From positions 1,116,001 to 1,180,000 of the forward strand of contig CAVOQC010000001.1 of NCBI GenBank assembly GCA_963698265.1: a DNA stretch of 64,000 bases, in the 5' to 3' direction. The number at the start of each line of letters is the position of its first letter. Position 1 is the stretch's first letter. The position numbers were made by a program, and so were the translations under genes. This document shows, piece after piece, positions 26,926-38,757 of the stretch. This DNA is from FEB-7 sp963698265 (GTDB lineage Bacteria; Pseudomonadota; Gammaproteobacteria; Burkholderiales; Usitatibacteraceae). The notes below the pieces were generated by a model that ran no database searches, was not told the origin of the DNA, and saw only the letters and a program-made list of their open reading frames with translations.

Positions 26926-28503
26926 ATGCCGATCCGTGCCCTGATCCTCTGCCTGGCGGTATTCGCCGCCGCAGCTTCCCACGCCGGGAACCTGCGCTGG
27001 TCCTCCCAGGGCGACGCCACCACGCTCGACCCCCACGCGCAGAACGAGTCCTTCACCAACGGCATCAACAACCTCGTCTACGAATACCTTGCGACCCGCG
27101 GCAAGGACATGAAGTTCCAACCCACGCTCGCGACCTCCTGGAAGAACACCGGGCCCCTCACCTGGATCTTCCACCTGAGGAAGGGCGTGAAGTTCCACGA
27201 CGGCTCGCCCTTCACCGCGGACGACGTGGTCTTCTCCTTCGACCGCGCGCGCCTGTCCAGCGTCACCTTCAAGCTCTACGCGAACCAGTCCGGCACGGTG
27301 AGGAAGATCGACGACCACACGGTCGAGTTCACCACCCCCGTGCCCAACCCCGTGATGATCGAGTCCATCGGTTCGATCTTCGTGATGAGCAAGCGCTGGG
27401 CCGAGAAGCACGGGGTGCTGAAGCCCCAGGACCTCACGAAGAAGGAGGATTCCTTCGCGCAGCGAAACGCCATGGGCACCGGGCCCTACCGTCTCGTCTC
27501 CTACGAGCCCGGCGTGAAGACCGCGCACGCGAAGAACGACGACTGGTGGGGCATACGCGAAGGCCTGTACGAGGGCAACGCGACCACGCTCGAGTACCGG
27601 CCCATCGGCAACGCCTCCACCCGCATGGCCGCGCTCAAGTCGGGGAGCCTCGACTTCGTGCTCGACCCGCCGGTGCAGGACGTCGCGGCGCTGCGCGCGG
27701 ACCCCGCCCTCAAGGTCTGGGACGGCGCCGAGGTGCGCGTCATCATGATCGGCTTCGACCAGTGGCGCGACGAACTCGCGAACGCCGACGTGAAGGGCGC
27801 GAACCCCTTCAAGGATCGGCGCGTGCGCCTGGCGCTCTACCAGGCCACCGACGTCGAGGCGCTCAAGCGCACGGTGATGCGCGGGATGTCCATCCCCACG
27901 GGCATTCCGCTTCCCGACCCGAAGGGCGGAGGCGTTCCGGATTCCTTCGAGAAGCGCCACCCCCACGACCCCGCGGTCGCGAAGCGGCTGCTCGCCGAGG
28001 CGGGCTATCCGAACGGCTTCGGCTTCACCCTGCACTGCCCCAACGACCGCTACATCAATGACGAGAAGATCTGCGTGGCGCTCGCCGGCATGTGGGCGAA
28101 GATCGGCATGCGGGTGCGCGTCGAGGTGATGCCCAAGGCCCAGTACTTTCCGCGCGCGACCAAGCGCGATTTCAGCGCTTTCATGTCGGGGTGGGGTGGC
28201 GGCTCCTCGGACGCGATCTTCCTCCTGAAGCCCACCATGCACAGCCCGAACACGCAGGGCGCGGGGGATGCGAACTACGGCGGGTTCCGGAACGAGGCGC
28301 TCGACGCGCTGATCGACAGGATCGACGGCGACATGGACCTCGCGCGGCGCCAGGGCCTGATCAACGAGGCGATCGCGATCCTGCAGTCCGAAGTGCACGT
28401 GATCCCGCTGCACCGGCAGGTGATCCCGTGGGTGTCGCGCGCGGGGGTCACCGTGCACCACCTGCCGACCAACCAGTTCCGGCCGGAGTGGGCGAGGTTC
28501 TAG
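26926..28503 (+). CDS. ABC transporter substrate-binding protein, peptide/nickel family (SBP_bac_5)
   Basis: A 525-residue periplasmic protein with a signal peptide ending ASHA-GN near residue 20. Family features are TLDPHAQNESFTNGINNLVYE, LRKGVKFHDGSPFTADDVVFSF and the later RRVRLALYQATDVEALKR segment. These proteins deliver peptides, glutathione or similar solutes to a Dpp/Opp-type permease, but no permease or ATPase gene is near, so it is an orphan here. GGGAG lies 7 bases before the ATG. It is convergent with the TlpA-like gene, 6 nt between stops. Confidence 0.87.
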   Translation: MPIRALILCLAVFAAAASHAGNLRWSSQGDATTLDPHAQNESFTNGINNLVYEYLATRGKDMKFQPTLATSWKNTGPLTWIFHLRKGVKFHDGSPFTADDVVFSFDRARLSSVTFKLYANQSGTVRKIDDHTVEFTTPVPNPVMIESIGSIFVMSKRWAEKHGVLKPQDLTKKEDSFAQRNAMGTGPYRLVSYEPGVKTAHAKNDDWWGIREGLYEGNATTLEYRPIGNASTRMAALKSGSLDFVLDPPVQDVAALRADPALKVWDGAEVRVIMIGFDQWRDELANADVKGANPFKDRRVRLALYQATDVEALKRTVMRGMSIPTGIPLPDPKGGGVPDSFEKRHPHDPAVAKRLLAEAGYPNGFGFTLHCPNDRYINDEKICVALAGMWAKIGMRVRVEVMPKAQYFPRATKRDFSAFMSGWGGGSSDAIFLLKPTMHSPNTQGAGDANYGGFRNEALDALIDRIDGDMDLARRQGLINEAIAILQSEVHVIPLHRQVIPWVSRAGVTVHHLPTNQFRPEWARF

Positions 28504-28509
28504 GGCGCC

Positions 28510-29019
28510 TCAGTCGAGCTGCACGCCCAGGGTCTTCGCGAGGAGCGCCTTGTTTTCCGGGCTGTCCCACTCGCGGGCGCCGTAGACCTTCCGGAGCACC
28601 TTTCCCTTCGCATCCACCAGGACGGTGAGGGGGATGCGGTTCGCACCCAGCATGTTCTCCAGCACCAGGCCGCGATCGAGGTAGTTGTCGAAGGAGACTC
28701 CCGTGCCCACCACGAAGCGCTGCGCCTTGTCGGCGTGGTCGTCGGTGGAAATGCCGATGATGTGGAACTGCCGGCCGTTGTGGCGGCGGGCGAGGCGGTC
28801 GAGGGAGCCCATCTCGTCGCGGCACGGCCCGCACCAGCTCGCCCAGACGTTGATAACCAGCGGCTTGCCGCGGAACTCGGAGAGCTTGCGGTAATCGAGC
28901 GTGAGGCCGTAGAGCGGTGCCTCGCGCAGCGTGGCGCCGACGGGGACTTCGCCGGGGGTGGCGGCGAGCGCCGCGGAGCCCACGCCGCACCAGAGGGCGA
29001 AAAGCAGGACCGCCTTCAC
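28510..29019 (-). CDS. TlpA/ResA-like periplasmic thioredoxin
   Basis: A 169-residue exported thioredoxin-fold protein with a signal peptide (to about residue 20) and the active site W62-C63-G-P-C66 in INVWASWCGPCRDEM. The cis-Pro loop is NRIPLTVLVDAKGKV. TlpA/ResA proteins reduce disulfides in the periplasm, often for cytochrome c maturation. It sits 17 nt downstream of a NrfJ-like gene on the same strand, which fits a role around c-type cytochromes or periplasmic redox, but no haem lyase gene is in view. Confidence 0.85.
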   Translation of the reverse strand: MKAVLLFALWCGVGSAALAATPGEVPVGATLREAPLYGLTLDYRKLSEFRGKPLVINVWASWCGPCRDEMGSLDRLARRHNGRQFHIIGISTDDHADKAQRFVVGTGVSFDNYLDRGLVLENMLGANRIPLTVLVDAKGKVLRKVYGAREWDSPENKALLAKTLGVQLD

Positions 29020-29036
29020 GGGCCCGGGCCCACAGC

Positions 29037-29765
29037 CTACTTGCGAAGTGCCGCGTCCTCGATCAGCACGGGATAGGCGTATCCGGCGCCCACGTTCACG
29101 TCGGTGCGCACCGTGCCCTTCGCGGTCACGATGTCGCCGACCGCGGCCACGTCCTTCGTGGTGAGGATGATGTCGTTCGAGCCGTCGGCGGCAGCGCCGG
29201 AGCCGTCCTGCACATGCAGCCAGTTCTTGCCGAGGATGCCGGAAGTGACCTTCACGACCTGCGCGCGCACGAGGACGGGCTTGTCCTTGAGCCCCGCCTT
29301 GCCCTTCACCACTTCCGCCACGGTCCTCGCATCGGGGCCGCTCGCCCTGTCCACCTTCGCGATGGCGGTCTTCGCGGCGGGGACTGCGCCGTGGGGCGCG
29401 GCCATTGCCGCGGCGGTCGGGGCACCGAGGGTCGAGGCCATCGCCGCGGCGGGTTTCGCGTTCGGGTCGGCGATCGTGCCGAAGACGATCCGGTCGAACT
29501 TCCGCTTGAGCGTCTTGCTCTCGAAATCCTGCATCACCATCATGTTGCCGATCGTCACCCGGGCGCCCTTCTTCACGGTGGTCGAGGGAACCGCGGCCCA
29601 GGTCTCGCCGTCCTTCGTCTTCAGGCGCAGGTAGGTGTAGCTGTCGACGCTCTTTACTTCCAGCACCTCGCCCTGGAGCGCGGCGGACGCCTGCGACGGC
29701 ATGGCGTGGGCCGCGAGGCCGGCGGCGGCGAGGAGGAGGGTGGCGAGCGCGGTCGTGGGCTTCAT
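29037..29765 (-). CDS. NrfJ-like exported protein with two OB-fold segments
   Basis: A 242-residue protein with a signal peptide (cleavage near AHA-MP, residue 21). Residues 30-95 have the NrfJ-like pattern GEVLEVKSVDSYTYLRLKT...GETWAAVP. An Ala/Pro-rich linker (100-135) leads to a second similar beta-barrel (VLVRAQVVKVTSGILGKNWLHVQDGSG...VGDIVTAKGTV). Tandem OB folds of this kind occur in periplasmic proteins of unclear function near cytochrome genes. It is the first gene of a probable two-gene unit with the TlpA-like protein. Confidence 0.65.
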   Translation of the reverse strand: MKPTTALATLLLAAAGLAAHAMPSQASAALQGEVLEVKSVDSYTYLRLKTKDGETWAAVPSTTVKKGARVTIGNMMVMQDFESKTLKRKFDRIVFGTIADPNAKPAAAMASTLGAPTAAAMAAPHGAVPAAKTAIAKVDRASGPDARTVAEVVKGKAGLKDKPVLVRAQVVKVTSGILGKNWLHVQDGSGAAADGSNDIILTTKDVAAVGDIVTAKGTVRTDVNVGAGYAYPVLIEDAALRK

Positions 29766-29842
29766 GGAAAGGGGCTCCGTTCAGGGATGGGCGTCATCAT
29801 GGAGGATCGGAGCGTGCAGGGGTTGAGGGGCGTCAAGCCGGG

Positions 29843-30211
29843 CTAGCCCATGCAGAAGACGTTCAGCTTGTTGCCGTCGAGGTCGCGGAAGTAGCCGGCA
29901 TAGAACGATTCGCCGCGCAGCCCGACGGGACCCTCGTCCTTGCCGCCGAGCGCGAGCGCCTTCGCGTGGACGCGGTCCACCTTGTCGCGGGCATCGACCA
30001 CGAGCGCCACCATGACGCCGTTGCCCACCGTGGCGGCCTGCTTGTCATAGGGCTGCATGATGGCGAGCGCGGGGCGCTTCGGGTTCACGGTCCAGGCGTA
30101 GCCGCGGCCGAAGTCCATGGTCCGCGTCGCACCGATCTCGGCGAGGAGCGCGTCGTAGAAGGCGGTCGCGCGCGGCAGGTCGTTGGTTCCGAGCGTCACG
30201 TATCCGATCAT
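29843..30211 (-). CDS. VOC-family (glyoxalase-like) protein
   Basis: A 122-residue protein of the vicinal oxygen chelate superfamily. It begins MIGYVTLGTNDLPRATAFYD, the typical first beta-alpha-beta module with a Thr in place of the first metal His, and ends YFRDLDGNKLNVFC, where the usual Glu/His metal ligand is Lys/Asn. With these substitutions a metal-dependent lyase activity is doubtful. A GGAGA site precedes the ATG. Single gene; its function is unknown. Confidence 0.75.
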   Translation of the reverse strand: MIGYVTLGTNDLPRATAFYDALLAEIGATRTMDFGRGYAWTVNPKRPALAIMQPYDKQAATVGNGVMVALVVDARDKVDRVHAKALALGGKDEGPVGLRGESFYAGYFRDLDGNKLNVFCMG

Positions 30212-30275
30212 GGTTCTCTCCGGCTGTACGGTGGAAGGGAGCGCGCAGTGTAATGCAATCCCGCCGACGCCCCGC

Positions 30276-30944
30276 TCACTCGAGAAACACCGCGATCTCG
30301 TCGAGTGACTTTCTTTCGATGGCCGGAACCGTCGCGCCGGGCGCGGGGTAGCCGGCCACGAGCAGCACGAAGGGTCGTTCGTTGTCGGGCCGCCCGAGGA
30401 TGCCGTTGAGGAAGGCCATGGGGCTGGGCGTGTGCGTGAGGGTCGCGAGCCCGGCGTGGTGCAGGGCGGTGATGAGGACGCCCGTGGCGATGCCGGCCGA
30501 GTCCATCGGGTAGTAGCGTTTCTGCCGCTCGCCCGATGCCCCCACGCCGTAGGCCTCGTAGAACACCGCGATCAGCCAGGGCGCGGTCTCGAGGAACGGC
30601 TTGTTCGCATCCGTGCCCAGCGGCGCCAGCGCCGCCAGCCACTCGTCGGGTGCGCGCCGTTCGTAGAAATCGCGCTCCTCGGCCTCCGCGCCCTCCCGGA
30701 TCGCCTTCTTGATGGCCGGGTCCGAGACGGCCACGAAGCGCCACGGCTGCTGGTTCGCGCCGCTGGGGGCGGACCCGGCCGCGGCGATGCAGGCGGCGAT
30801 CAGTTCCCGCGGCACGGGCTCGGGGGAGAAATCGCGCACGGTGCGCCGGCGCGCGGCCTCGTCGCGAAAGGACTCCGCGCGGTGGCGCATCTCCTCCGGA
30901 GCGAATCGGCGGAAGTCCAGGGGCTGCCGGTCGTTGGCGGGCAT
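30276..30944 (-). CDS. Nitroreductase family FMN oxidoreductase
   Basis: A 222-residue protein of the nitroreductase fold. It has RRTVRDFSPEPVPRELIAACIAAAGSAPSGANQQPWRF at the N-terminal half (the SAPSGANxQPW FMN-binding signature), and DSAGIATGVLITALHHAGLATL later. The SAPSGANQQPW form is typical of the BluB/iodotyrosine-deiodinase-like branch. It would use FMN and NAD(P)H; the substrate is unknown. Only 3 nt separate it from the upstream zinc-ribbon gene, so the two are likely co-transcribed. Confidence 0.82.
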   Translation of the reverse strand: MPANDRQPLDFRRFAPEEMRHRAESFRDEAARRRTVRDFSPEPVPRELIAACIAAAGSAPSGANQQPWRFVAVSDPAIKKAIREGAEAEERDFYERRAPDEWLAALAPLGTDANKPFLETAPWLIAVFYEAYGVGASGERQKRYYPMDSAGIATGVLITALHHAGLATLTHTPSPMAFLNGILGRPDNERPFVLLVAGYPAPGATVPAIERKSLDEIAVFLE

Positions 30945-30947
30945 CCG

Positions 30948-31235
30948 CTATTCCTCTTCGCCCCCGAAGCACGTCGTGAGCACGATGGCGACGAAAAGGA
31001 GCGTCCAAAAGGCCTGGAGAAAGCGGTCGCCGAGGGAACTCGAGTTCCGGCGGATCTTCCGGGCGCGATCGCGGAAGGCCGAGACTTCCTCCTTCGTGGC
31101 CTTGCGCCAGGGGTTGGGCGCCTCGCACAGGGGGCAGCGGGAAAGGTATTTCCGGCTCTCACTGCTGACGAAGGACCAGAAGGCCCGCCCGCCGATGACG
31201 GCGCCGCAATTGGAGCAGACCTCGGTAAGCGCCAT
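30948..31235 (-). CDS. Small zinc-ribbon membrane protein of unknown function
   Basis: A 95-residue protein with two CxxC pairs, VCSNCG near the N-terminus and RCPLCE about 24 residues later, that look like a zinc ribbon. A basic stretch (DRARKIRRNSS) and a single C-terminal membrane helix (FWTLLFVAIVLTTCF) follow. ATG at 31235 was preferred because an AGGGG site lies upstream; upstream ATGs lack one. It directly precedes the nitroreductase gene. No family recognised. Confidence 0.55.
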   Translation of the reverse strand: MALTEVCSNCGAVIGGRAFWSFVSSESRKYLSRCPLCEAPNPWRKATKEEVSAFRDRARKIRRNSSSLGDRFLQAFWTLLFVAIVLTTCFGGEEE

Positions 31236-31325
31236 CGCCACCCCTGCCGCCCGGAAAGCGGCCATGGTGCCGCCGGGGATTGCCGCTGGCAAGCGCCGGC
31301 GGGACCGTCGAGGAATGCCCGGGCG

Positions 31326-31355
31326 TTGCCGCCGCCGCTCGCGGCACGATAGAAT
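31326..31355 (+). promoter_or_regulatory. Sigma70-type promoter of the metH leader
   Basis: TTGCCG at 31326-31331 and TAGAAT at 31350-31355 with an 18-bp spacer. Transcription would begin at about 31361-31363, exactly where the riboswitch sequence starts, which supports the assignment. Confidence 0.6.
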
Positions 31356-31360
31356 CCGTC

Positions 31361-31413
31361 GCTAGCGCCGATTTGACCCATCAGCTTGCGGGCGCTCAAC
31401 AAATACCGCTAAA
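31361..31413 (+). ncRNA. SAM-II-like (possibly SAM-V-like) riboswitch upstream of metH
   Basis: The RNA can form the classic H-type pseudoknot of SAM-II. P1 is AGCGCC (31364-31369) with GGCGCT (31391-31396). The loop element AUUU (31371-31374) pairs with AAAU (31401-31404), and GCG (31388-31390) pairs with CGC (31407-31409). The conserved GAUUU after P1 5' and the GCUAAA tail (31408-31413) match the metA/SAM-II consensus as I remember it. The element sits between a promoter and a terminator in front of a methionine synthase gene, the expected target. SAM-V shares this core and cannot be excluded by eye. Confidence 0.78.
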
Positions 31414-31426
31414 GCGACCGGCCCAG

Positions 31427-31454
31427 AAAACCCGTCGCGCGCAGACGGGTTTTT
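31427..31454 (+). terminator. Rho-independent terminator in the metH leader
   Basis: A 7-bp stem ACCCGTC (31430-31436) / GACGGGT (31444-31450) with a 7-nt loop, preceded by AAAA and followed by TTTTT (31450-31454). It lies 14 nt after the riboswitch core and 21 nt before the metH start, so it reads as the expression platform: high SAM should favour termination. An explicit antiterminator is not obvious by eye. Confidence 0.8.
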
Positions 31455-31475
31455 CGTTTCCGGATCGCCACGACC

Positions 31476-35179
<3,704 letters not shown>

Positions 35180-35180
<1 letters not shown>

Positions 35181-36142
35181 TGCGCGCGCTCGCCGCCCTC
35201 GGCGCGTGCCTGCTGCTGGCGCTGCCGGCCCGGGCCGACTGGCAGCCGACGAGGACCGTGAAGATCGTCGTGCCCTTCGCGCCGGGCGGCCAGCCCGATG
35301 TCGTCGCCCGCACGCTCGCCGAACCGCTCGCGAAGGCCCTGGGCCAGGCGGTGATCGTCGAGAACCGCCCCGGCGCCGGCGGCAACATCGCCGCGGATTT
35401 CGTCGCAAAAAGCGCGCCCGACGGCCACACGCTGCTCATGGGCACCAACGGGCCGCTTGCGCTGAGCACCGTGGCCTACGCTTCGCTCCCGTACGAGCCG
35501 CTGCGCGATTTCGCTCCCGTAACGCTCGTGGGCACCTCCCCCAACCTCATCGCCGTGCATCCCGCGCTGGGCGTGTCAACGCTCAAGGAACTCGTCGCAA
35601 GAGCGAAGGCGGAACCGGGCAGGCTCAACTTCTCCTCCGTGGGCAAGGGAAGCGTCTCGCAGCTTTCCATGGAGATGTTCAATTCCCTGGCGGGCATCCG
35701 CACCGAGCACATCCCGTACAACGGCGGCGCGCCCGCGGTGATGGCGCTCGTCGCCGGCGACGTGCAGATCCTCTCGCTCAATCCCACGGCGCTCCTGCCG
35801 CAGATGCACGCGGGCAAGGTGAGAATTCTCGCGCAGACGGGGGCCGTGCGTTCCGCCCTCATCGCGGAGGTGCCCACGGTGGCCGAATCCGGCTACCCCG
35901 GGTTCGAGGCCGGCGTCTGGATGGCGATCGTCGCGCCCGCGAAGACGCCGCCGGAAGCGCTCGCGCGCCTGAACGCGGAGTTCGTGCGGGCGATCCGCGA
36001 TCCCGCGCTCAAGGCCTCGCTCTGGGATCGGCAGTGGATAGAACCGGTCGGCTCGGCGCCGGAAGAGGTCACGCGCGTGATGCGCAGGGAGATCGACAAG
36101 TGGGCACGCGTAGCAAGGGCCGCAAACCTGAAGTCGGAGTGA
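35180..36142 (+). CDS. Bug/TctC-family periplasmic substrate-binding protein
   Basis: A 320-residue exported protein: signal peptide to ARAD (about residue 20), then the Bug-family signatures IVVPFAPGGQPDVVARTLAEPLAK, VIVENRPGAGGNIAADFVAKSAPDGHTLLMG and the later VPTVAESGYPGFEAGVWMAIVAP. The family binds carboxylates such as citrate, glutamate or nicotinate and is hugely expanded in Burkholderiales. Most members, like this one, lie away from tctA/tctB membrane genes. Its ATG overlaps the metH stop by 1 nt, an unusual coupling for a transport protein. Confidence 0.9.
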
Positions 36143-37638
36143 GGCCGCCCGCCGGCGCCGGCACGGGAGCGCAGGCGCCCGCGCCACGCTCGCGGTCGGC
36201 AGGTCTCGTCGAGGCCCTCGGCGCGATCGTGCGCGGCCGCCTGGTGGGGATGACGATCGGCTCGGGCGTGCGACTCTATGCGGCGATATTCCTGGGTCTC
36301 GGCGCCATCACCCTGAACGTGGGCTGGCAGCAGGGGCCGAAGCGCCTGCTCGAGGCAAGCGAGTTCAAGACGTTCACGGCGCGCGCCGATGGCCGCATCG
36401 TGGAGAGCTGGCTCGCGATCGAACTGGAGCCGGCCGCGATCGGCGAAGCGCGGAACTGGCGCGCCTCCGCGAAGGCCTCCCCCTGCGCCGTGGTCGAATA
36501 CGACGGCGACTGGGGCAAGGGCTCGCGTCGCGCCTTCTGCGGCAACCGCCTCGGCTTCAACGAGTCCTACGCGCTGCACGACCTGAAGGAGATGGCCCCC
36601 GGCATCGCCTTCGCCTGGGCGCGCGACGCCTCGGGATTCGCCGTGCCGGAGATCCGCATGGGCGAGGCCGCGGTGCGCTGGCTCGCCTCCCACGGGCCGT
36701 CGCAGGCTGCGGCCGGCGCGCAGGCACCGGCCACCGCGCTGGGGGTGCTCGAGCGCGAGGTGGACCGTCCCGTGGATGTCGCGGTGGAGAGCTGGGCGGC
36801 CGCGCCGCCGGCGTATCCGCTCGCCTTCGATCCGAAGTCCCCGGGCAGCGCGATGCCCGCGGCCTACGTCGAGGCCCGTCGCGAGTCCGGGGCGGCCTGG
36901 GTGCTGGCGACGATGTTCCTCGTGATCGGCTTCGGCCTCTGGTTCGCGGGCACGGCGATCCTCCTGCCGGCGCTGCCGCTGCCCGTGCACCTCTTTCTCG
37001 CGGCACTTCCGCTCGCGGCCCTGCCCTGGTGGGGCGACGCGGTGCCGCGCTACCTGCGCCACCTGCATCCCGGGTTCGCGATGGTGGTCGCGGACATGCT
37101 CGGCGAGACCGACATCACCGGGCGCCTCGTGGCGAGCGATCCGGCGGACGCCACGCTCGCCGGCGGCGACGTGCTTCGCTGGCCCCCGGGTCGCGGCGAC
37201 CACGCAGAAACCTTCGGGCGCATGCGCTTCGTGAAGCCCGAGCCGCCGCCGCGCGATGCCGATGCGGCGCTCGCCGCGCTCACCGCCGCCGTCGCCACAC
37301 AGGTGCGGGCCATGCCCGAGGGCGAGCGCATCGAGCTGTTCCGGCGCCTGGAGCGCGACAAGGCTGCGGGACTGCACGGCGCGGGGCTCGCCTTCGTGCC
37401 CGCGGCGAGGCAGGCGGTGATGGAGCCGAGCACGCCCGCGGAGGTGCGCAAGTCCGCAGGGAGGTTCCTTTCGGCGTGGGTAACGCAGCCCGTGGACGAG
37501 CCGTGGCCGCGCGATGCCGGGTTCCGGGAGCGCATCCGCATCTTCGGATCGCTCCGGGACGTGCCGATCAGCGACGTGGCGATCCTCTCGGCATCGATCG
37601 CGGAGCGGGCGGCGGCCCGCGAACAGGAACGCCGCTAG
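36139..37638 (+). CDS. Membrane protein of unknown function
   Basis: A 499-residue protein with no recognised family. Helices are predicted near residues 42-62 (YAAIFLGLGAITLNVGW) and 255-305 (WVLATMFLVIGFGLWFAGTAILLPALPLP). Between them lies a soluble domain with a Cys-containing pair (CAVVEYDGDWGKGSRRAFCG) and the C-terminal third is helical and charged. It may be a periplasmic-facing sensor or assembly factor, but nothing supports a specific role. GTG at 36139 overlaps the Bug gene stop (GTGA); ATG at 36250 would give 462 residues and is a real alternative. The gene overlaps the convergent patatin-like gene by 4 nt. Confidence 0.6.
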   Translation: MRPPAGAGTGAQAPAPRSRSAGLVEALGAIVRGRLVGMTIGSGVRLYAAIFLGLGAITLNVGWQQGPKRLLEASEFKTFTARADGRIVESWLAIELEPAAIGEARNWRASAKASPCAVVEYDGDWGKGSRRAFCGNRLGFNESYALHDLKEMAPGIAFAWARDASGFAVPEIRMGEAAVRWLASHGPSQAAAGAQAPATALGVLEREVDRPVDVAVESWAAAPPAYPLAFDPKSPGSAMPAAYVEARRESGAAWVLATMFLVIGFGLWFAGTAILLPALPLPVHLFLAALPLAALPWWGDAVPRYLRHLHPGFAMVVADMLGETDITGRLVASDPADATLAGGDVLRWPPGRGDHAETFGRMRFVKPEPPPRDADAALAALTAAVATQVRAMPEGERIELFRRLERDKAAGLHGAGLAFVPAARQAVMEPSTPAEVRKSAGRFLSAWVTQPVDEPWPRDAGFRERIRIFGSLRDVPISDVAILSASIAERAAAREQERR

Positions 37639-38753
37639 AGCGGCAGGATCCGCGCCGGGTCCGGGCGCTCGGCGAACGCGAGGAAGGCCTCTCCCAGCCG
37701 TTCGCTCTCCGCGATCGCCGTCTTCCAGTACGAGAGCCGTCCGTCGAAATCGGACTCGAAGCGCTTGAAGTCCTTGCGGTCGGGGAGCTTTCCGAAAGGC
37801 AGCTTCGCGACGTACTCGCGCGTGGGCGACACCAGCACCACGTTGTCCAGCCACTCGCCCCGCGCGCGCCGCCACGGCAGCGCCTTGTCGAACCAGCCGG
37901 GAACGATGCGATCCGTGAAGTGGGGATAGAGCACGAGCCCGTCCACCCGCGCGTAGGGCAGGTGCAGGTGATAGTCGATGAGCCCGCCGTCCCAGTAGAG
38001 GCCGGCCGGTGCGCCCGGGATGTCGGGCACGGCCTCGATCACCAGCGGGATGGCTGCGGAAGCGACGAGTGCCTCGCGGAGGTTTTCGCGGTCCAGCGCA
38101 ACGGCGTGCGTCTTGAACGCGTCGAAGCGGATCGACGGATTGCCGGTTGCCGGAACGGGATCTCCAGGCACTCCGGCATCCGCGAGGAAGGGCGGCCGCG
38201 CACGGGCGTCGTGGAAGATCGTGCGCTCGAGGAAGTGGCGCAGGTGCCGGCGCCCCGCGAGGTTCGCGAGCGCCGCCGCGCCGAAGCCCGCGGCGCGACG
38301 CAGGCCCGCATCGTGCACGAGGGGGCCGCGGCCGCGCACCGCGAGCACGTGCACGCGCCAGTCGCGGCTCGCGAGAATCCCCTCGTCGTGGCCGTCGAAG
38401 AGCGCCGCGAGCATTTCGCGGACCTTGCGCGTGACGAACGCGGCGCCGGAACCGGGCGGGTAGCGCTGTGCGGCGTAGAGGCGCGCGAGTTCGCGCAGTC
38501 CCTGCGCGGGATCGGCGCGGCAGGCCGCTGCGAATCGCCAGGCGCCGATGGAGGCGCCGACGAGGTGGCGCACGCGGGGCGCCTTCGGCAGCCACTCGCC
38601 GAAAAGCGCGATGTCGAGGCCGGTGAGGCCCAGCGCCTTCGGCCCGCCCGCGGCGCCGGGAATGAGTGCCACGTCGGCGGGATCGAGCCCGTGCTCGAGG
38701 ATGCGTGCCCGGGCGCGCGGCCCGGCGCGGATCGTGAGCGTCGGCTCGGCCAT
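37635..38753 (-). CDS. Patatin-like phospholipase family protein
   Basis: A 372-residue protein. The oxyanion region GAAGGPKALGLTGLD (33-47), nucleophile motif G-A-S68-I-G in HLVGASIGAW, and the D-G-G dyad loop in LYWDGGLIDYH are present, so the Ser-Asp dyad of patatins is intact. Such enzymes cleave acyl chains from phospholipids or other lipids. The ATG at 38753 is the last in-frame start before the conserved part and is 4 nt after the stop of the peptidase gene, on the same strand, so the two may be one operon. Substrate unknown. Confidence 0.8.
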   Translation of the reverse strand: MAEPTLTIRAGPRARARILEHGLDPADVALIPGAAGGPKALGLTGLDIALFGEWLPKAPRVRHLVGASIGAWRFAAACRADPAQGLRELARLYAAQRYPPGSGAAFVTRKVREMLAALFDGHDEGILASRDWRVHVLAVRGRGPLVHDAGLRRAAGFGAAALANLAGRRHLRHFLERTIFHDARARPPFLADAGVPGDPVPATGNPSIRFDAFKTHAVALDRENLREALVASAAIPLVIEAVPDIPGAPAGLYWDGGLIDYHLHLPYARVDGLVLYPHFTDRIVPGWFDKALPWRRARGEWLDNVVLVSPTREYVAKLPFGKLPDRKDFKRFESDFDGRLSYWKTAIAESERLGEAFLAFAERPDPARILPL

Positions 38754-38757
38754 GGCG

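Noticed and set aside
31361..31413. SAH riboswitch as an alternative to SAM-II
   Set aside because: SAH elements are common in betaproteobacteria upstream of ahcY/metH, but the sequence lacks their conserved core and instead matches the short SAM-II pseudoknot.
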